DNA from: an uncultured Collinsella sp. | GTDB taxonomy: Bacteria > Actinomycetota > Coriobacteriia > Coriobacteriales > Coriobacteriaceae | Length of the DNA stretch: 61,099 bases | Direction: 5' to 3' | Assembly (NCBI GenBank): GCA_900549025.1 | Contig: URMZ01000009.1 | Span: 1 to 61,099 of the forward strand | Part shown: positions 16,754-25,271 of the stretch, in pieces | Numbering within the stretch: the stretch's first letter is position 1 | Layout: each line of letters begins with the position of its first letter | Made by a program: the position numbers and the translations under genes | The notes under the pieces: model-generated | Told to the model about the DNA's origin: nothing | The model's input: the letters and a program-made list of their open reading frames with translations, nothing else | The model's database searches: none

Positions 16754-17131
16754 TCATGCTGCCCCGCATATACTGCCGTTCCCCGTACGATTGATTGGCT
16801 TTTCGATCACGTCAAACTTGGCATCAAGTTCCCTCAGGAGCGATCTCACCCGCTGGGCACAATCATAATCGGCAAACGAGATGCTCAGCATGCGCGCGAC
16901 CTGGTTGGAAGTCCCAACTCCATAGAAGTGCTCCAGCGCCACAAGCCCCTCGTGCGTCACAAAGGTCTCGACCACATGCAGCGACTCCTCAAAGCACCAT
17001 TGGGTCAACGGACCCTCGCTCGTCTGTCGAACCACCAGGCCACCCATGCCAGACGGCTCACACGTTACATGCAGGTACTCCCCGCCCTCGTCGCTCTCAA
17101 ACAAAACCACCCGATCATCAAACAGCTCCAT
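16754..17131 (-). CDS. Small hypothetical protein (125 aa)
   Basis: Not recognised. The sequence is acidic to neutral, without signal peptide or membrane segment, and mixes beta and helix (MELFDDRVVLFESDEGGEYLHVTCE at the N-terminus; a helix from about 85 to 105 containing QRVRSLLREL). A good ribosome-binding site (AAAGGGG, 6 nt) supports the start and its codon use matches neighbouring genes. It stands alone between tRNA-Arg and serS. Confidence 0.65.
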   Translation of the reverse strand: MELFDDRVVLFESDEGGEYLHVTCEPSGMGGLVVRQTSEGPLTQWCFEESLHVVETFVTHEGLVALEHFYGVGTSNQVARMLSISFADYDCAQRVRSLLRELDAKFDVIEKPINRTGNGSICGAA

Positions 17132-17257
17132 CGCGTCCCCTTTCTCTCGCTCTTATTTAGCAAAAGCATAGCAGATAGATAGCTGTATACAGAACAGTTG
17201 TTCGTGTGTTTTCCATTGAGCTGTCCGCACGGCATGGTATGGACCTGCGCACGAAAT

Positions 17258-17282
17258 AGGGCGCCCCCAAAGGAGCGCCCTT
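17258..17282 (-). terminator. Hairpin downstream of serS
   Basis: AGGGCGCTCC pairs with GGGGCGCCCT around a 4-5-nt loop about 25 bp beyond the serS stop. The following ATTTCG is only weakly U-rich. Confidence 0.55.
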
Positions 17283-17304
17283 GCATATCCCCTATGCAGC
17301 CAAG

Positions 17305-18588
17305 TTACGCGACCGGCTCGATCTTCTCGAGACCGCCCATGTAAGGACGCAGGACCTCGGGGATCGTGATGGTGCCGTCGGCGTTCTGGTAGTTCTCCAG
17401 AATGGCGGCCATGGTGCGGCCGGCCGGCAGGCCGGAACCGTTAAGAGTGTGCAGGTAGCGCGAACCCTTGAAGTTCTCGGGGTCGCGATACTTGATGTTG
17501 GCGCGGCGAGCCTGGAAGTCACCGCAGTTGGAGCAGGAGCTGATCTCCTTGTAGGCGTTGTAACTCGGCAGCCAAACCTCGACGTCGTAGGTCTGACGGG
17601 CAGAGAAGCCCAAGTCGCCGGTGCACAGGCTAATCACGCGATACGGAAGGCCCAGCTGCTGCAGCAGGTACTCGGCCTCGGCGGTCATGCTCTCGAGCTC
17701 CTCGTCGGACTCCTCCGGCTTAGCGAACTTGACCATCTCGACCTTGTCGAACTCGTGCTGACGGATGATGCCGCGGGTGTCGCGACCGGCGGAACCGGCC
17801 TCCTCGCGGAAGCAGGGGGTGAAGGCGGTGTAGCGGCGCGGCAGGGTGTCGGCGTCAAGGACTTCGCCGGCGTGCAGGTTGGTGAGCACGACCTCGGCGG
17901 TGGGGATCAGGAAGTTGTCGCCCGAGACGTGATAGGCGTCGTCCTCGAACTTGGGCAGCTGGCCCGTGCCGAACATGGTCTGACGCTTGACGACGATGGG
18001 CGGCCACCACTCCTTAAAGCCACGGCTGGTGTGCGTATCGAGGAAGAAGTTGATGAGGGCGCGCTCAAGACGGGCGCCGGCGCCACCGAGAACGGTGAAG
18101 CGGCTGCCGGAGAGCTTGTTGCCGCGCTCGAAGTCGAGGATGTCCAGATCGGTGCCCAGATCCCAGTGCGGCTTAAAGTCGAAGTCGAACTCGCGCGGGG
18201 TGCCCCAACGACGGCGCTCGATGTTCTCGTCCTCGTCCTTACCGTACGGGGTGGCATCGCACGGAATGTTGGGCAGGTGAGCCATGAAGTCGTACTGCTC
18301 CTGCTCGAGAGCGGTGCGGCGCTCGGCCAGACCGTCAATCTTCTCGTTGACGGCGCGCACGGCCTCCTTGGCGGCCTCGGCCTCGTCCTTCTTGCCCTCC
18401 TTCATCAGGGCGCCGATCTTCTTGGACTCGGCATTACGCGTAGCCTGGAGTTCCTCGACCTCGGTGATGACGGCGCGGCGCTCGTCGTCGAGCTCAAAGA
18501 ACTTCTCGCGATCCCAAGACGTCTGGCGGTTAGCCATGGCGACATCGATGGCATCGGGGTTCTCGCGAACAAACTTGATATCAAGCAT
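17305..18588 (-). CDS. serS: Serine--tRNA ligase
   Basis: 427-aa class II synthetase charging tRNA-Ser (and tRNA-Sec where present). The N-terminal arm (about 1-105) forms the long antiparallel coiled coil that grips the tRNA variable arm. Motif 2 appears as [15 protein letters not shown] with the following RQHEFDKVE, and motif 3 as [17 protein letters not shown]. The start at 18588 ([12 protein letters not shown]) has GGAGGA upstream; an earlier in-frame ATG gives a non-conserved extension. It is divergent from the small membrane protein gene at 18700. Confidence 0.97.
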   Translation of the reverse strand: MLDIKFVRENPDAIDVAMANRQTSWDREKFFELDDERRAVITEVEELQATRNAESKKIGALMKEGKKDEAEAAKEAVRAVNEKIDGLAERRTALEQEQYDFMAHLPNIPCDATPYGKDEDENIERRRWGTPREFDFDFKPHWDLGTDLDILDFERGNKLSGSRFTVLGGAGARLERALINFFLDTHTSRGFKEWWPPIVVKRQTMFGTGQLPKFEDDAYHVSGDNFLIPTAEVVLTNLHAGEVLDADTLPRRYTAFTPCFREEAGSAGRDTRGIIRQHEFDKVEMVKFAKPEESDEELESMTAEAEYLLQQLGLPYRVISLCTGDLGFSARQTYDVEVWLPSYNAYKEISSCSNCGDFQARRANIKYRDPENFKGSRYLHTLNGSGLPAGRTMAAILENYQNADGTITIPEVLRPYMGGLEKIEPVA

Positions 18589-18628
18589 TAGATCCTCCGG
18601 CGATATACATTCCATTTAGGTTGCAACC

Positions 18629-18655
18629 TTGTACATGTATGGGCAAGTATATACT
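18629..18655 (+). promoter_or_regulatory. Probable promoter of the small membrane protein gene
   Basis: TATACT at 18650-18655 with TTGTAC at 18629-18634 (15-bp spacing, somewhat short; TTGCAA at 18621 is an alternative). The gene starts 45 bp downstream. Confidence 0.45.
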
Positions 18656-18699
18656 TATGAGCGTTTACGACCCAACTCAACTACGCAAGAAGGCACCCA

Positions 18700-18873
18700 A
18701 TGGACGCAGTTTTTTCCTTTTTGTTTGGCACCCGCACCGGTTTTGCCATCCTTTTCGCCGGCGGCATCCTGTTATTTGCGATTCTTGCCTTTGTAATGGA
18801 GAAGCGTACCCATAAGATGTACGTCGACCGCGGACCCAAGTCCGAGGATGAAGAAGACAGCTTCTGGGACTAA
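18700..18873 (+). CDS. Small single-pass membrane protein (57 aa)
   Basis: Unrecognised short gene. The protein begins MDAVFSFLFGTRTG, has one hydrophobic segment (about 15-32, FAILFAGGILLFAILAFV), then a basic KRTHK and an acidic C-terminal tail (SEDEEDSFWD). AAGAAGG precedes the ATG at 6 nt, a promoter lies upstream and a strong terminator downstream, so it is very probably real. Predicted topology is N-out/C-in by the positive-inside rule. Function unknown. Confidence 0.75.
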   Translation: MDAVFSFLFGTRTGFAILFAGGILLFAILAFVMEKRTHKMYVDRGPKSEDEEDSFWD

Positions 18874-18879
18874 CCTGCC

Positions 18880-19034
18880 AAAAGGGACAGGTTTATTTTG
18901 GTCGGTTTTATCTGGGCAAACGCAAGCGCCCCGCAACCGGTAACGTTCCGGTTGCGGGGCGCTTTTCGCTAAAAGGACAAAACCGCAGGAAAAAGCTGCC
19001 AAAATAAACCTGTCCCTTTTTTGGTCGGTTTTAC
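18880..19034. repeat. Nested palindrome: 22-bp perfect arms around a terminator
   Basis: The outer arms at 18880-18901 and 18999-19020 are perfect 22-nt inverted repeats (AAAAGGGACAGGTTTATTTT and complement). Each is followed by the same GGTCGGTTTTA in direct orientation (18900-18910; 19023-19033). Inside lies an independent 17-bp perfect hairpin (18924-18964). This looks like a mobile palindromic unit rather than a simple terminator. Confidence 0.7.
18924..18967 (+). terminator. Strong hairpin terminator, possibly bidirectional
   Basis: AAGCGCCCCGCAACCGG pairs perfectly with CCGGTTGCGGGGCGCTT over a 7-nt loop, followed by TTTTCG. It serves the plus-strand small gene; proC on the other strand ends close by. 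Confidence 0.8.
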
Positions 19035-19801
19035 TGAAGAGTTGCGTCGATTGCCTTGACCAGGGCACTGCGCATGCCGGCGTCCTCGAGCGCAACGACG
19101 CCCTTGATGGTGGCGCCACCGGGCGAGCATACGGCGTCCTTCATCGCCGCAGGATGTTGGCCAGTTGCAAGCTGCAGCTTTGCCGTACCCAGCACCATCT
19201 GGCTCACAATGCGATAGGCATCGACACGCGGGATACCGTGCTTGACCGCCGCATCGCCCAGGGCCTCGATTGCCATAGCGACAAATGCCGGAGCGCAACC
19301 ACCCACCGTGCCGCCCACAAACAGTAGGCTCGTATCGAGCTCGACCACCGCACCGAGCTTGCCAAGCAGATCAAGCACCACTGCGCTCTGCTCATCACTA
19401 AGCGTGGAAGCCTTCTCGCAAGCGATGACGCCCTCGCCCACCGAAACCGGTGTGTTGGGCACCGTCGAGATATGCGCGACGCCCGGCAGGACCTGCTCCC
19501 ACTTGGCACTGTCCCAGGTCCAGGCAACCGACAGAACGACTTTTTTGGCAAGAGCATCCTTGAGCGGGGCGAATACCTTCTCGATCATGTACGGTTTGAC
19601 CGCAGCGACCACGATATCGGATGCGGCGACAACCTCGGCGGCATCGTGGCAGGCGACCATGCCGCGTGCCTCGCAGCGCTCAACCAGTGCGTCGTAGCGA
19701 CCCGCGCAGGCGCACATGTCGCTCGCAGCTACACCGGCAGCGATCCAGCCATCGGCCATAGCGCTCGCCATATTGCCAAAACCGACAAATCCAATCTTCA
19801 T
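19031..19801 (-). CDS. proC: Pyrroline-5-carboxylate reductase
   Basis: 256-aa NAD(P)H-dependent enzyme catalysing the last step of proline synthesis. The Rossmann motif GFGNMASAMADG is at the N-terminus; AVKPYMIEKV near 68 and the C-terminal dimerisation signature (SPGGATIKGVVALEDAG) are clear. Length is close to the family norm (about 270). Its stop falls just beside the palindromic element at 18880-19034. It is followed upstream by rlmH with a gap of about 75 bp. Confidence 0.95.
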   Translation of the reverse strand: MKIGFVGFGNMASAMADGWIAAGVAASDMCACAGRYDALVERCEARGMVACHDAAEVVAASDIVVAAVKPYMIEKVFAPLKDALAKKVVLSVAWTWDSAKWEQVLPGVAHISTVPNTPVSVGEGVIACEKASTLSDEQSAVVLDLLGKLGAVVELDTSLLFVGGTVGGCAPAFVAMAIEALGDAAVKHGIPRVDAYRIVSQMVLGTAKLQLATGQHPAAMKDAVCSPGGATIKGVVALEDAGMRSALVKAIDATLQ

Positions 19802-19874
19802 ATCTCATAGTCCTCTCAGACACGCTCTTCAAAACGAAAGATATTGTCCCACGCCATTGTTTCGTATTGCCGAC

Positions 19875-20345
19875 CTATTTGTGATACGGCTCGCCACGGC
19901 TGATCTTGCAGGCGCGGTAGATTTGCTCCAGCAGCACCACGCGCGCCAAGTTATGCGGCAAGGTAATGCGTCCAAAGCTGAGCATCTCGTCGGCTCGTGC
20001 GCGCACGTCATCGCTCACGCCGTCCGATCCGCCAATCACAAAGGCGATGTCGCTGCTGCCTCGCAGCATAAGATCGTCGAGCCTCGCCGAAAACTCCTCG
20101 CTCGAGCGCTCTTTGCCCTCAATGGCCAGCAGGATCACATGCGCCCGAGACGGCAATGCAGCAAGAATCGCCGCCCCCTCCTTGTCGCGCGCGGCATCCA
20201 CGCCGCCCGCCTTAGCCGGGTCGATATCGGCCACCTCGCGGATATCAACCTTGGCATAGGCACCTAGGCGCTTGGTGTACTCAGCGCACGCGTCCTTCCA
20301 AAAGCGCTCCTTTAGCTTACCGACGCAAACGACGGTGTATTTCAC
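19875..20345 (-). CDS. rlmH: 23S rRNA (pseudouridine1915-N3)-methyltransferase RlmH
   Basis: 156-aa SPOUT methyltransferase modifying position 1915 of 23S rRNA on the assembled ribosome. Typical features are the N-terminal VVCVGKLKERFW, the SAM-binding trefoil knot with FVIGGSDGVSDDVRARA, and the C-terminal RVVLLEQIYRACKISRGEPYHK. Complete and of standard length. It follows the SPFH gene by 6 bp and is probably cotranscribed with it. Confidence 0.97.
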   Translation of the reverse strand: MKYTVVCVGKLKERFWKDACAEYTKRLGAYAKVDIREVADIDPAKAGGVDAARDKEGAAILAALPSRAHVILLAIEGKERSSEEFSARLDDLMLRGSSDIAFVIGGSDGVSDDVRARADEMLSFGRITLPHNLARVVLLEQIYRACKISRGEPYHK

Positions 20346-20351
20346 GCGCGT

Positions 20352-21290
20352 CTACTCCTTCGAATCGTTTTGAACTTTGCCGGCGGTCAGCATCTGTTCG
20401 AACATTGAGGCCGACTGCGAAAAGTCGCTCGGCAGCACGACCGTCGAGGTTTTACCCGTGCGAGCAAACTCCGTCATCATCTCGGACCACTGCGTAAACA
20501 TGAACAGTTGGTTGGCCTCGTCATTGCCGACACCCGTCTCTTGGATGATCTCGAGCGAATCTTTGATACCCAGCGCGATGGCCTTGCGCTGGTTGGCGAT
20601 GCCCTCGCCCGCCTTTTCCATTGCCTCGGCCTCGGCGGTCGCCTCGGTGACGCGCTTGATGCGGTCGGCCTCGGCGAGCTCCTGTGCCGCAGCGCGCTTG
20701 CGCTGGGCGGCGTTGATGTCGTTCATGGAGTTCTCGACCTCGGTCGGCAGTGCGATTTTGGTGATGAGCGTCGACACGAGGGTGAAGCCGTAGGCGGCCA
20801 TCTGCTCGGAAACGGTAGCGTTGACATCCTTGGCGATGTCATCCTTCTTGGCAAAGACCTCATCGAGTGTGTAGACGGGAATCGAAGAGCGTAGGGCGTC
20901 GGTGATGAAGTCACGCATCTGGTCGACGGGCTCCTGCAGCATGTAGTAGCTCTTGTAGATACCCGAATCTGCCGGGCCGGCGCCCATGTCATAGCTCACG
21001 TGGTACTGAGCAGAGACCTCAAGGCCGATGGTCACGTTGTCCTGGGTCTTAACGTCGATGCCAAAACCGTTTTTCATGGTGAGCAGGCTCACCGTGGCGG
21101 CCTTGCGGTCGATCACGGGCACCTTCATGTGGAAGCCCGCGTTGACGATGCGGTTAAACTTGCCCAGACGCTCGATGATCACGGCATGCTGTTGTTCAAC
21201 GACATAGCAGGCGTTGGGAAGCAGTAACAACAAAATGATGATGGGAATCAAAAGGCTGGTAAGGGCGGCGATGATACCGGACAACAGCAT
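20352..21290 (-). CDS. SPFH/Band 7 domain membrane protein
   Basis: 312 aa with one N-terminal membrane segment (LLSGIIAALTSLLIPIIILLLLL) and a Band 7 domain (about 35-230) containing HAVIIERLGKFNRI and IDVKTQDNVT. The C-terminal coiled coil is Ala/Glu/Arg-rich, followed by the FTQWSEMMTEFA region. It belongs to the stomatin-like group that oligomerises on membrane microdomains; a specific role is not predictable. The start at 21290 has AGGAGA at 5 nt; an ATG seven codons upstream is less well placed. Confidence 0.88.
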   Translation of the reverse strand: MLLSGIIAALTSLLIPIIILLLLLPNACYVVEQQHAVIIERLGKFNRIVNAGFHMKVPVIDRKAATVSLLTMKNGFGIDVKTQDNVTIGLEVSAQYHVSYDMGAGPADSGIYKSYYMLQEPVDQMRDFITDALRSSIPVYTLDEVFAKKDDIAKDVNATVSEQMAAYGFTLVSTLITKIALPTEVENSMNDINAAQRKRAAAQELAEADRIKRVTEATAEAEAMEKAGEGIANQRKAIALGIKDSLEIIQETGVGNDEANQLFMFTQWSEMMTEFARTGKTSTVVLPSDFSQSASMFEQMLTAGKVQNDSKE

Positions 21291-21361
21291 GGTCTCTCCT
21301 CTGATAGGCATACGTTGGCACTAGGATACCCGCACGAAGCAGCAACGTGACATCAACAAGA

Positions 21362-21425
21362 GGCCCATAACAAAAAAGCTCCCATTGCTGGGAGCTCTTT
21401 CAATCAATGGTGCGGGCAAAAGGAC
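21362..21425. repeat. Displaced copy of tRNA-Leu 3' end plus terminator (direct repeat 1)
   Basis: 64 bp almost identical to 21551-21613: terminator hairpin, trailer and the tRNA-Leu 3' end up to the T-loop. Differences are three substitutions and one inserted T. Identity stops at AAAGGAC, that is in the T-stem at the border of the T-loop. No tRNA 5' part is attached; instead the hairpin element begins. Confidence 0.8.
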
Positions 21426-21550
21426 GTTCGCGTATCCGCTTCGCGGATTCGCACCGGCTTCGGCCGCCTGCCGGCGTCCTCGCCAGCTCGCTAAAAACGC
21501 TCCGCGTTTTCTTGGCGCTCGCTCCTTCGCAGGTTCAAGTCCCCGCGATG
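21426..21550. mobile_element. Three-hairpin element between tRNA-Leu 3'-end duplicates
   Basis: 125 bp with no coding potential. On the plus strand it holds three short perfect hairpins: ATCCGC-TTC-GCGGAT (21434-21448), CGGC-TTCG-GCCG (21455-21466) and AAAACGC-TCC-GCGTTTT (21494-21510). It then carries an inverted tRNA-Leu T-loop (TTCAAGT, 21534-21540) followed at exact tRNA spacing by CCA (21554-21556). The layout parallels 27714-27835 although the sequences differ. The mobile-element label is provisional: direct repeats broken in a tRNA T-loop resemble integrase att sites. Confidence 0.5.
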
Positions 21551-21613
21551 GGCCCAAAACAAAAAAGCCCCCATTGCTGGGAGCTTTTCAATCAATGGTG
21601 CGGGCGAAAGGAC
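21551..21613. repeat. tRNA-Leu 3' end plus terminator (direct repeat 2)
   Basis: The resident copy of the direct repeat. It comprises the terminator of tRNA-Leu (AGCTCCCAGCAATGGGGGCT then Ts on the minus strand), the trailer, the CCA, the acceptor 3' strand and the T-stem 3' strand of the functional tRNA gene. Confidence 0.8.
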
Positions 21614-21682
21614 TTGAACCTTCATGGGGTTGCCCCCATACGGACCTGAACCGTACGCGTCTGCCAATTCCGCCACGCCCGC
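21599..21682 (-). tRNA. tRNA-Leu (anticodon CAG)
   Basis: 84-nt class II tRNA: acceptor GCGGGCG/CGCCCGC is perfect, anticodon loop TTCAGGT, variable arm with ATGGGGGCAACCCCAT, T-loop TTCAAGT, discriminator A and encoded CCA (complement of 21596-21598). Promoter on the minus strand: -35 TTGCGT (21717-21722), 17-bp spacer, -10 TATTCT (21694-21699). It reads CTG, expected to be the commonest Leu codon at this GC content. Confidence 0.96.
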
Positions 21683-21725
21683 GTGCAGGAATTAGAATAA
21701 CGGAGCGCCACCGCGAACGCAAGAA

Positions 21726-22643
21726 CTATTTTTGAAAAAGTTTGCAGGCATTTTCCCAAGCGGCTTGCGCGATTGTTTCGGCGTCCTCACCTGTGCGATC
21801 GACACGGTCGTTAACCAGCGCGTTTGCCGTAATGGAAATCATTGCGGACTCGCATTCAAGACCGCGGATGGGCTCCGGAGCCATATACGGGCAATCCGTC
21901 TCGAACAAAATTCGATCGAGTGGGGTTGCCGCAAATGCCTCGCGCACGTCGTCGTTGCGCTTAAAGGTGGCCGCGCCACCATAGGCGATATAGCAGCCCA
22001 GCTCCACAAAGCGCTCCATCGTGGCGCGGTCCTCGCCAAAGCAGTGCAGCACACAACCGGCCTGGGGCACGCCCACCTCACGAAGCACGTTGTAGGCGTC
22101 CACGTGCGAGGTACGCTCATAGTCCGTGTCCTCGTGGCGCAGATGCAGCTCCACCGGCACGTTACGGCACACGGCAAGCTCGAGTTGGCGCGCCATGCAG
22201 TCAATCTGCACGTTATGGGGTGCCGGCGCGATATCGTCGTCATAGTCCATGTGGTAGTCCAGGCCGATTTCGCCAATACCGGCGCATAAGGGGTCATCGA
22301 GTGCGGCAACGACCTGTGCGTGAACGTCGTCGGTATAGTCCGGCGCGCCATACGGATGCACGCCGGCAAGATACTTGATCTGAGGGATATCCTGCATCGG
22401 CAGAATTTCGCGCACGAGCCAGTCGCTATAGTCCGTCACGCTGCGTTTGTCAGCGATGGGGTCGAACATCGTCACCAACAGGTCGACGCCCGCGGCTTTG
22501 GCGCGCACGAGCGTCTCGGGCACTTCTTTGCCCCAAAACGAAAGCAGATGCGCATGCGTGTCGGCAAGCGGCGCCAAGGGCACGGGACAAGCAACCGTCT
22601 TCTTTTTCTTGGTAAACGTCACGCGTTCGGCATTAAGCGTCAT
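21726..22643 (-). CDS. TatD-family metal-dependent hydrolase
   Basis: 305-aa TIM-barrel deoxyribonuclease-type hydrolase. Metal ligands are visible in ADTHAHL (near 28), GEIGLDYH (near 123), ELHLRHEDTD, VLHCFGED and ETDCPYMAPEP. An N-terminal Lys-rich stretch (TKKKKTVACP) precedes the barrel. It overlaps rsmA by 11 bp, giving translational coupling. TatD proteins act as 3'-5' nucleases in DNA quality control, but the family also contains enzymes of unknown substrate, so no gene symbol is given. Confidence 0.9.
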   Translation of the reverse strand: MTLNAERVTFTKKKKTVACPVPLAPLADTHAHLLSFWGKEVPETLVRAKAAGVDLLVTMFDPIADKRSVTDYSDWLVREILPMQDIPQIKYLAGVHPYGAPDYTDDVHAQVVAALDDPLCAGIGEIGLDYHMDYDDDIAPAPHNVQIDCMARQLELAVCRNVPVELHLRHEDTDYERTSHVDAYNVLREVGVPQAGCVLHCFGEDRATMERFVELGCYIAYGGAATFKRNDDVREAFAATPLDRILFETDCPYMAPEPIRGLECESAMISITANALVNDRVDRTGEDAETIAQAAWENACKLFQK

Positions 22644-23493
22644 GGATTAGCTCCTGGGCCAGGCGGACAAAGTCGGCAACATCAAGCGTTTCGGCGCGCG
22701 TGGTGGATGCGATACCGCAAGCCTCAAAGGCGGCATCGAGCACGTCCTTGGCAAAGCCGTTGGCGCTCATGGAGTTGCGAATGGTCTTGCGACGCTGAGC
22801 AAATGCAGCATCAATCACGCGGGCCACAAACTCGCGGTCGAGTCCTTCGGGCACCACGCCGTCAACACGGTCGATACGCACGACGGCCGAGTCCACGTGC
22901 GGTGCCGGCATAAAGCAACGCGGCGGCACCTCAAAGCGACCCGTCACCCGCGCATACAGGCCGAGCTTTGCCGTATAGCCGCCATAGGTCTTGTTGCCCG
23001 GCGCTGCGGCAATGCGATCGGCAACCTCCTTTTGCACCATGACGACGGCGCGCTTGAGCGCGGGCATCGTCTGGAAGAACTGCAGGATGATTGTCGCCGC
23101 CACGTTATAGGGCAAGTTCGCGACAAACACCGTGGGTTCACCACCGGCGGCCTGCTCAATCTGCTCCGGCGTCACTTTGAGCGCGTCGCCCATGATAAAG
23201 CGGAAGTTGGCATAGTCAGCGGCGTGAGCATCGAGCACCGGCTCGAGCTCGGGATCTGCCTCAATCGACGTAACGCACGCCGCCTCCTGCAGCAGGGCCA
23301 ACGTCAGCGTGCCGCAACCCGGGCCGACCTCGAGCACGCGCTCATCGCCCGCAAGTTCAGCGAGCTCACAGATACGTTCGATCACATGGTTGTCGATCAG
23401 GAAGTTCTGGCCCAGGCGATGCTTGGTCGCAAGGCCAAACTCCTCTAGCAGCTCCCTAGTTGCCGTGGGGTTTGCCAAAGGCGAAGTTGTCAT
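22633..23493 (-). CDS. rsmA: 16S rRNA (adenine1518-N6/adenine1519-N6)-dimethyltransferase RsmA (KsgA)
   Basis: 286-aa enzyme dimethylating A1518 and A1519 in helix 45 of 16S rRNA. The N-terminal KHRLGQNFLIDNHVIERI, SAM motif EVGPGCGTLTLALL, motif IV FVANLPYN and PPRCFMPAPHVDSAVV are all present. A GGAGG site lies upstream of the ATG. It heads a coupled pair with the TatD gene, downstream of the metG terminator. Confidence 0.97.
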   Translation of the reverse strand: MTTSPLANPTATRELLEEFGLATKHRLGQNFLIDNHVIERICELAELAGDERVLEVGPGCGTLTLALLQEAACVTSIEADPELEPVLDAHAADYANFRFIMGDALKVTPEQIEQAAGGEPTVFVANLPYNVAATIILQFFQTMPALKRAVVMVQKEVADRIAAAPGNKTYGGYTAKLGLYARVTGRFEVPPRCFMPAPHVDSAVVRIDRVDGVVPEGLDREFVARVIDAAFAQRRKTIRNSMSANGFAKDVLDAAFEACGIASTTRAETLDVADFVRLAQELIHDA

Positions 23494-23531
23494 GGTTGCC
23501 TCCTTAACATGGTGGCTGCATCGTAAAGCAA

Positions 23532-23561
23532 AAGGGCATGGACCGTTGCGGCCATGCCCTT
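23532..23561 (-). terminator. Terminator of metG
   Basis: AAGGGCATGG pairs perfectly with CCATGCCCTT over a 10-nt loop, followed by TTGCTTT, 40 bp after the metG stop. Confidence 0.75.
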
Positions 23562-23600
23562 ACAGCTAAACAGCAAATTGCCGATATGGCGCGCAGCGGC

Positions 23601-25202
23601 TTAGCCCAGACGCGGGAACAGCGGCTCGCCCTTCTCGACGGGCTGACCACCGGCAAGCAGGCCCCAAGCGCAAATGCCCTTGAGGTCGTCGCTCGCGGCC
23701 TCGTCCTCGCAGGACAGGCGGCGCAGGGCCTCGGCAGAAGTCTGGGGCATGAGCGGCATCAGCAGGTGAGCGGCAATGCGGATGGCCTCGAGCAGGTTGT
23801 AGATCACAAACGCCAGCTCGTCAGCCTTGGCCTCGTCCTTGGCAAGCGCCCAGGGCTCGGAGTCCTCGATGTAGTGGTTGGCGGCATGGATGAGCTCCAT
23901 GACCTCGTCCTTAGCTCCACCATAATCGAGCACGTCCATCTTGGCCATGTAGCGATCGACCAGGCCATCGACAATCTTTGCCAACGGGTTGTCGAACGCA
24001 TCGAACGATGCGGGCTTGGCGGGCGCGCAACCGTCAAAGTACTTGCCGCTCATGTTGAGCGAACGCGAGATAAGGTTGCCCCAGCTGTTGGCCAGGTCGG
24101 CGTTGTAGACCTGCTCCATGCGGTCGAAGCTGATGGCGCCGTCGGTACCGGGGACGACGTCGGTCATGAAGTAGTAGCGATAGCCCTCGACGCCCAGCAT
24201 GTCGATAACGTCCTGCGGAGCGATGGCGTTGCCGCGGCTCTTGGACATCTTCTCGGCCTTGCCAGTCTCGGCATTGCGCACGGTCAGGAAGCCGTGGGCA
24301 AAGACGTGCTCGGGCAGGGCCTCGCCAATGGCCATGAGCATGGCGGGCCAAATGACGCAGTGGAAGCGGATGATGTCCTTACCCACGATGTGGAACTGCG
24401 CGGGCCAGCGATAGGCCAGCTCGGCACGCGCCTCATCGGTGTCGACACCGTAGCCGACGGCCGTCATATAGTTGAGCAGCGCATCGAACCACACGTAGGT
24501 CACGTGACCCTCGTCAAACGGGACCTGGATGCCCCAGTCAAAGCTCGTACGGCTCACGGAAAGGTCATTAAGGCCGCCCTCGACAAAGCTGCGTACCTCA
24601 TTCATACGGAACGCAGGCTCGACAAAGTCGGGGTGCTCGTCATAGAGCTTGAGCAGCTTGTCCTGGAAGGCGGAAAGCTTAAAGAAGTAGGACTCCTCCT
24701 GCACGCGCTCAAGCGGACGGTGGCAGTCGGGGCACAGGTGCTGGCCGACGCTGCCGTACTCCTCGTCGCCCTTCTGGACCTGCGTATCAGTGAAGTAGGT
24801 CTCGTCAGGCACGCAATACCAACCGTCGTAGCTGCCCTTATACAGGTAGCCGGACTCCTTCATGCGCTCCCACAGGTACTGCACAGCATGATGCTGGCGC
24901 GGCTCGGTGGTGCGGATGAAGTCGTCGTTAGAAATCTCGAGCTTGCTCCAAAGCTCCTTGAAGTGCGGGGCCTGGCTGTCGGTCCACTCCTGCGGCGTCA
25001 TGTTGTGCTTGGCTGCGGCCTCGGCGACCTTCTCGCCGTGCTCGTCCATGCCGGTCAGGAACTTGACGTTATAGCCAGCGGAGCGGCGATAGCGAGCCTG
25101 AACGTCGGCGATGATGGTGGAATAAGCCGTGCCCAGGTGCGGATCGGCGTTGACGTAGTAGATGGGCGTCGTGATAAAGAACGAAGGCTTGCTTTGATCC
25201 AT
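23601..25202 (-). CDS. metG: Methionine--tRNA ligase
   Basis: 533-aa class I synthetase. The HIGH equivalent is PHLGTAYS (about residue 21), the connective peptide has a CPDC zinc half-knuckle near 147-150, and the KMSKS loop (EKMSKSRGN) is near 315. The anticodon-binding helical domain follows, with NSWGNLISR. No C-terminal tRNA-binding EMAP-like domain is attached, so this is the short form. It is followed upstream by rsmI with about 70 bp between them. Confidence 0.97.
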   Translation of the reverse strand: MDQSKPSFFITTPIYYVNADPHLGTAYSTIIADVQARYRRSAGYNVKFLTGMDEHGEKVAEAAAKHNMTPQEWTDSQAPHFKELWSKLEISNDDFIRTTEPRQHHAVQYLWERMKESGYLYKGSYDGWYCVPDETYFTDTQVQKGDEEYGSVGQHLCPDCHRPLERVQEESYFFKLSAFQDKLLKLYDEHPDFVEPAFRMNEVRSFVEGGLNDLSVSRTSFDWGIQVPFDEGHVTYVWFDALLNYMTAVGYGVDTDEARAELAYRWPAQFHIVGKDIIRFHCVIWPAMLMAIGEALPEHVFAHGFLTVRNAETGKAEKMSKSRGNAIAPQDVIDMLGVEGYRYYFMTDVVPGTDGAISFDRMEQVYNADLANSWGNLISRSLNMSGKYFDGCAPAKPASFDAFDNPLAKIVDGLVDRYMAKMDVLDYGGAKDEVMELIHAANHYIEDSEPWALAKDEAKADELAFVIYNLLEAIRIAAHLLMPLMPQTSAEALRRLSCEDEAASDDLKGICAWGLLAGGQPVEKGEPLFPRLG

Positions 25203-25271
25203 GGGGTTTGTCCTCCAGAAAAACGTTGCATACAGGGGATGATTCTAGCGCAAGGGCTGGATATCCTCCAT

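Noticed and set aside
21385..21735. Open frames over tRNA-Leu and its element
   Set aside because: They translate the antisense of a tRNA and hairpins; such frames are a known source of spurious proteins.
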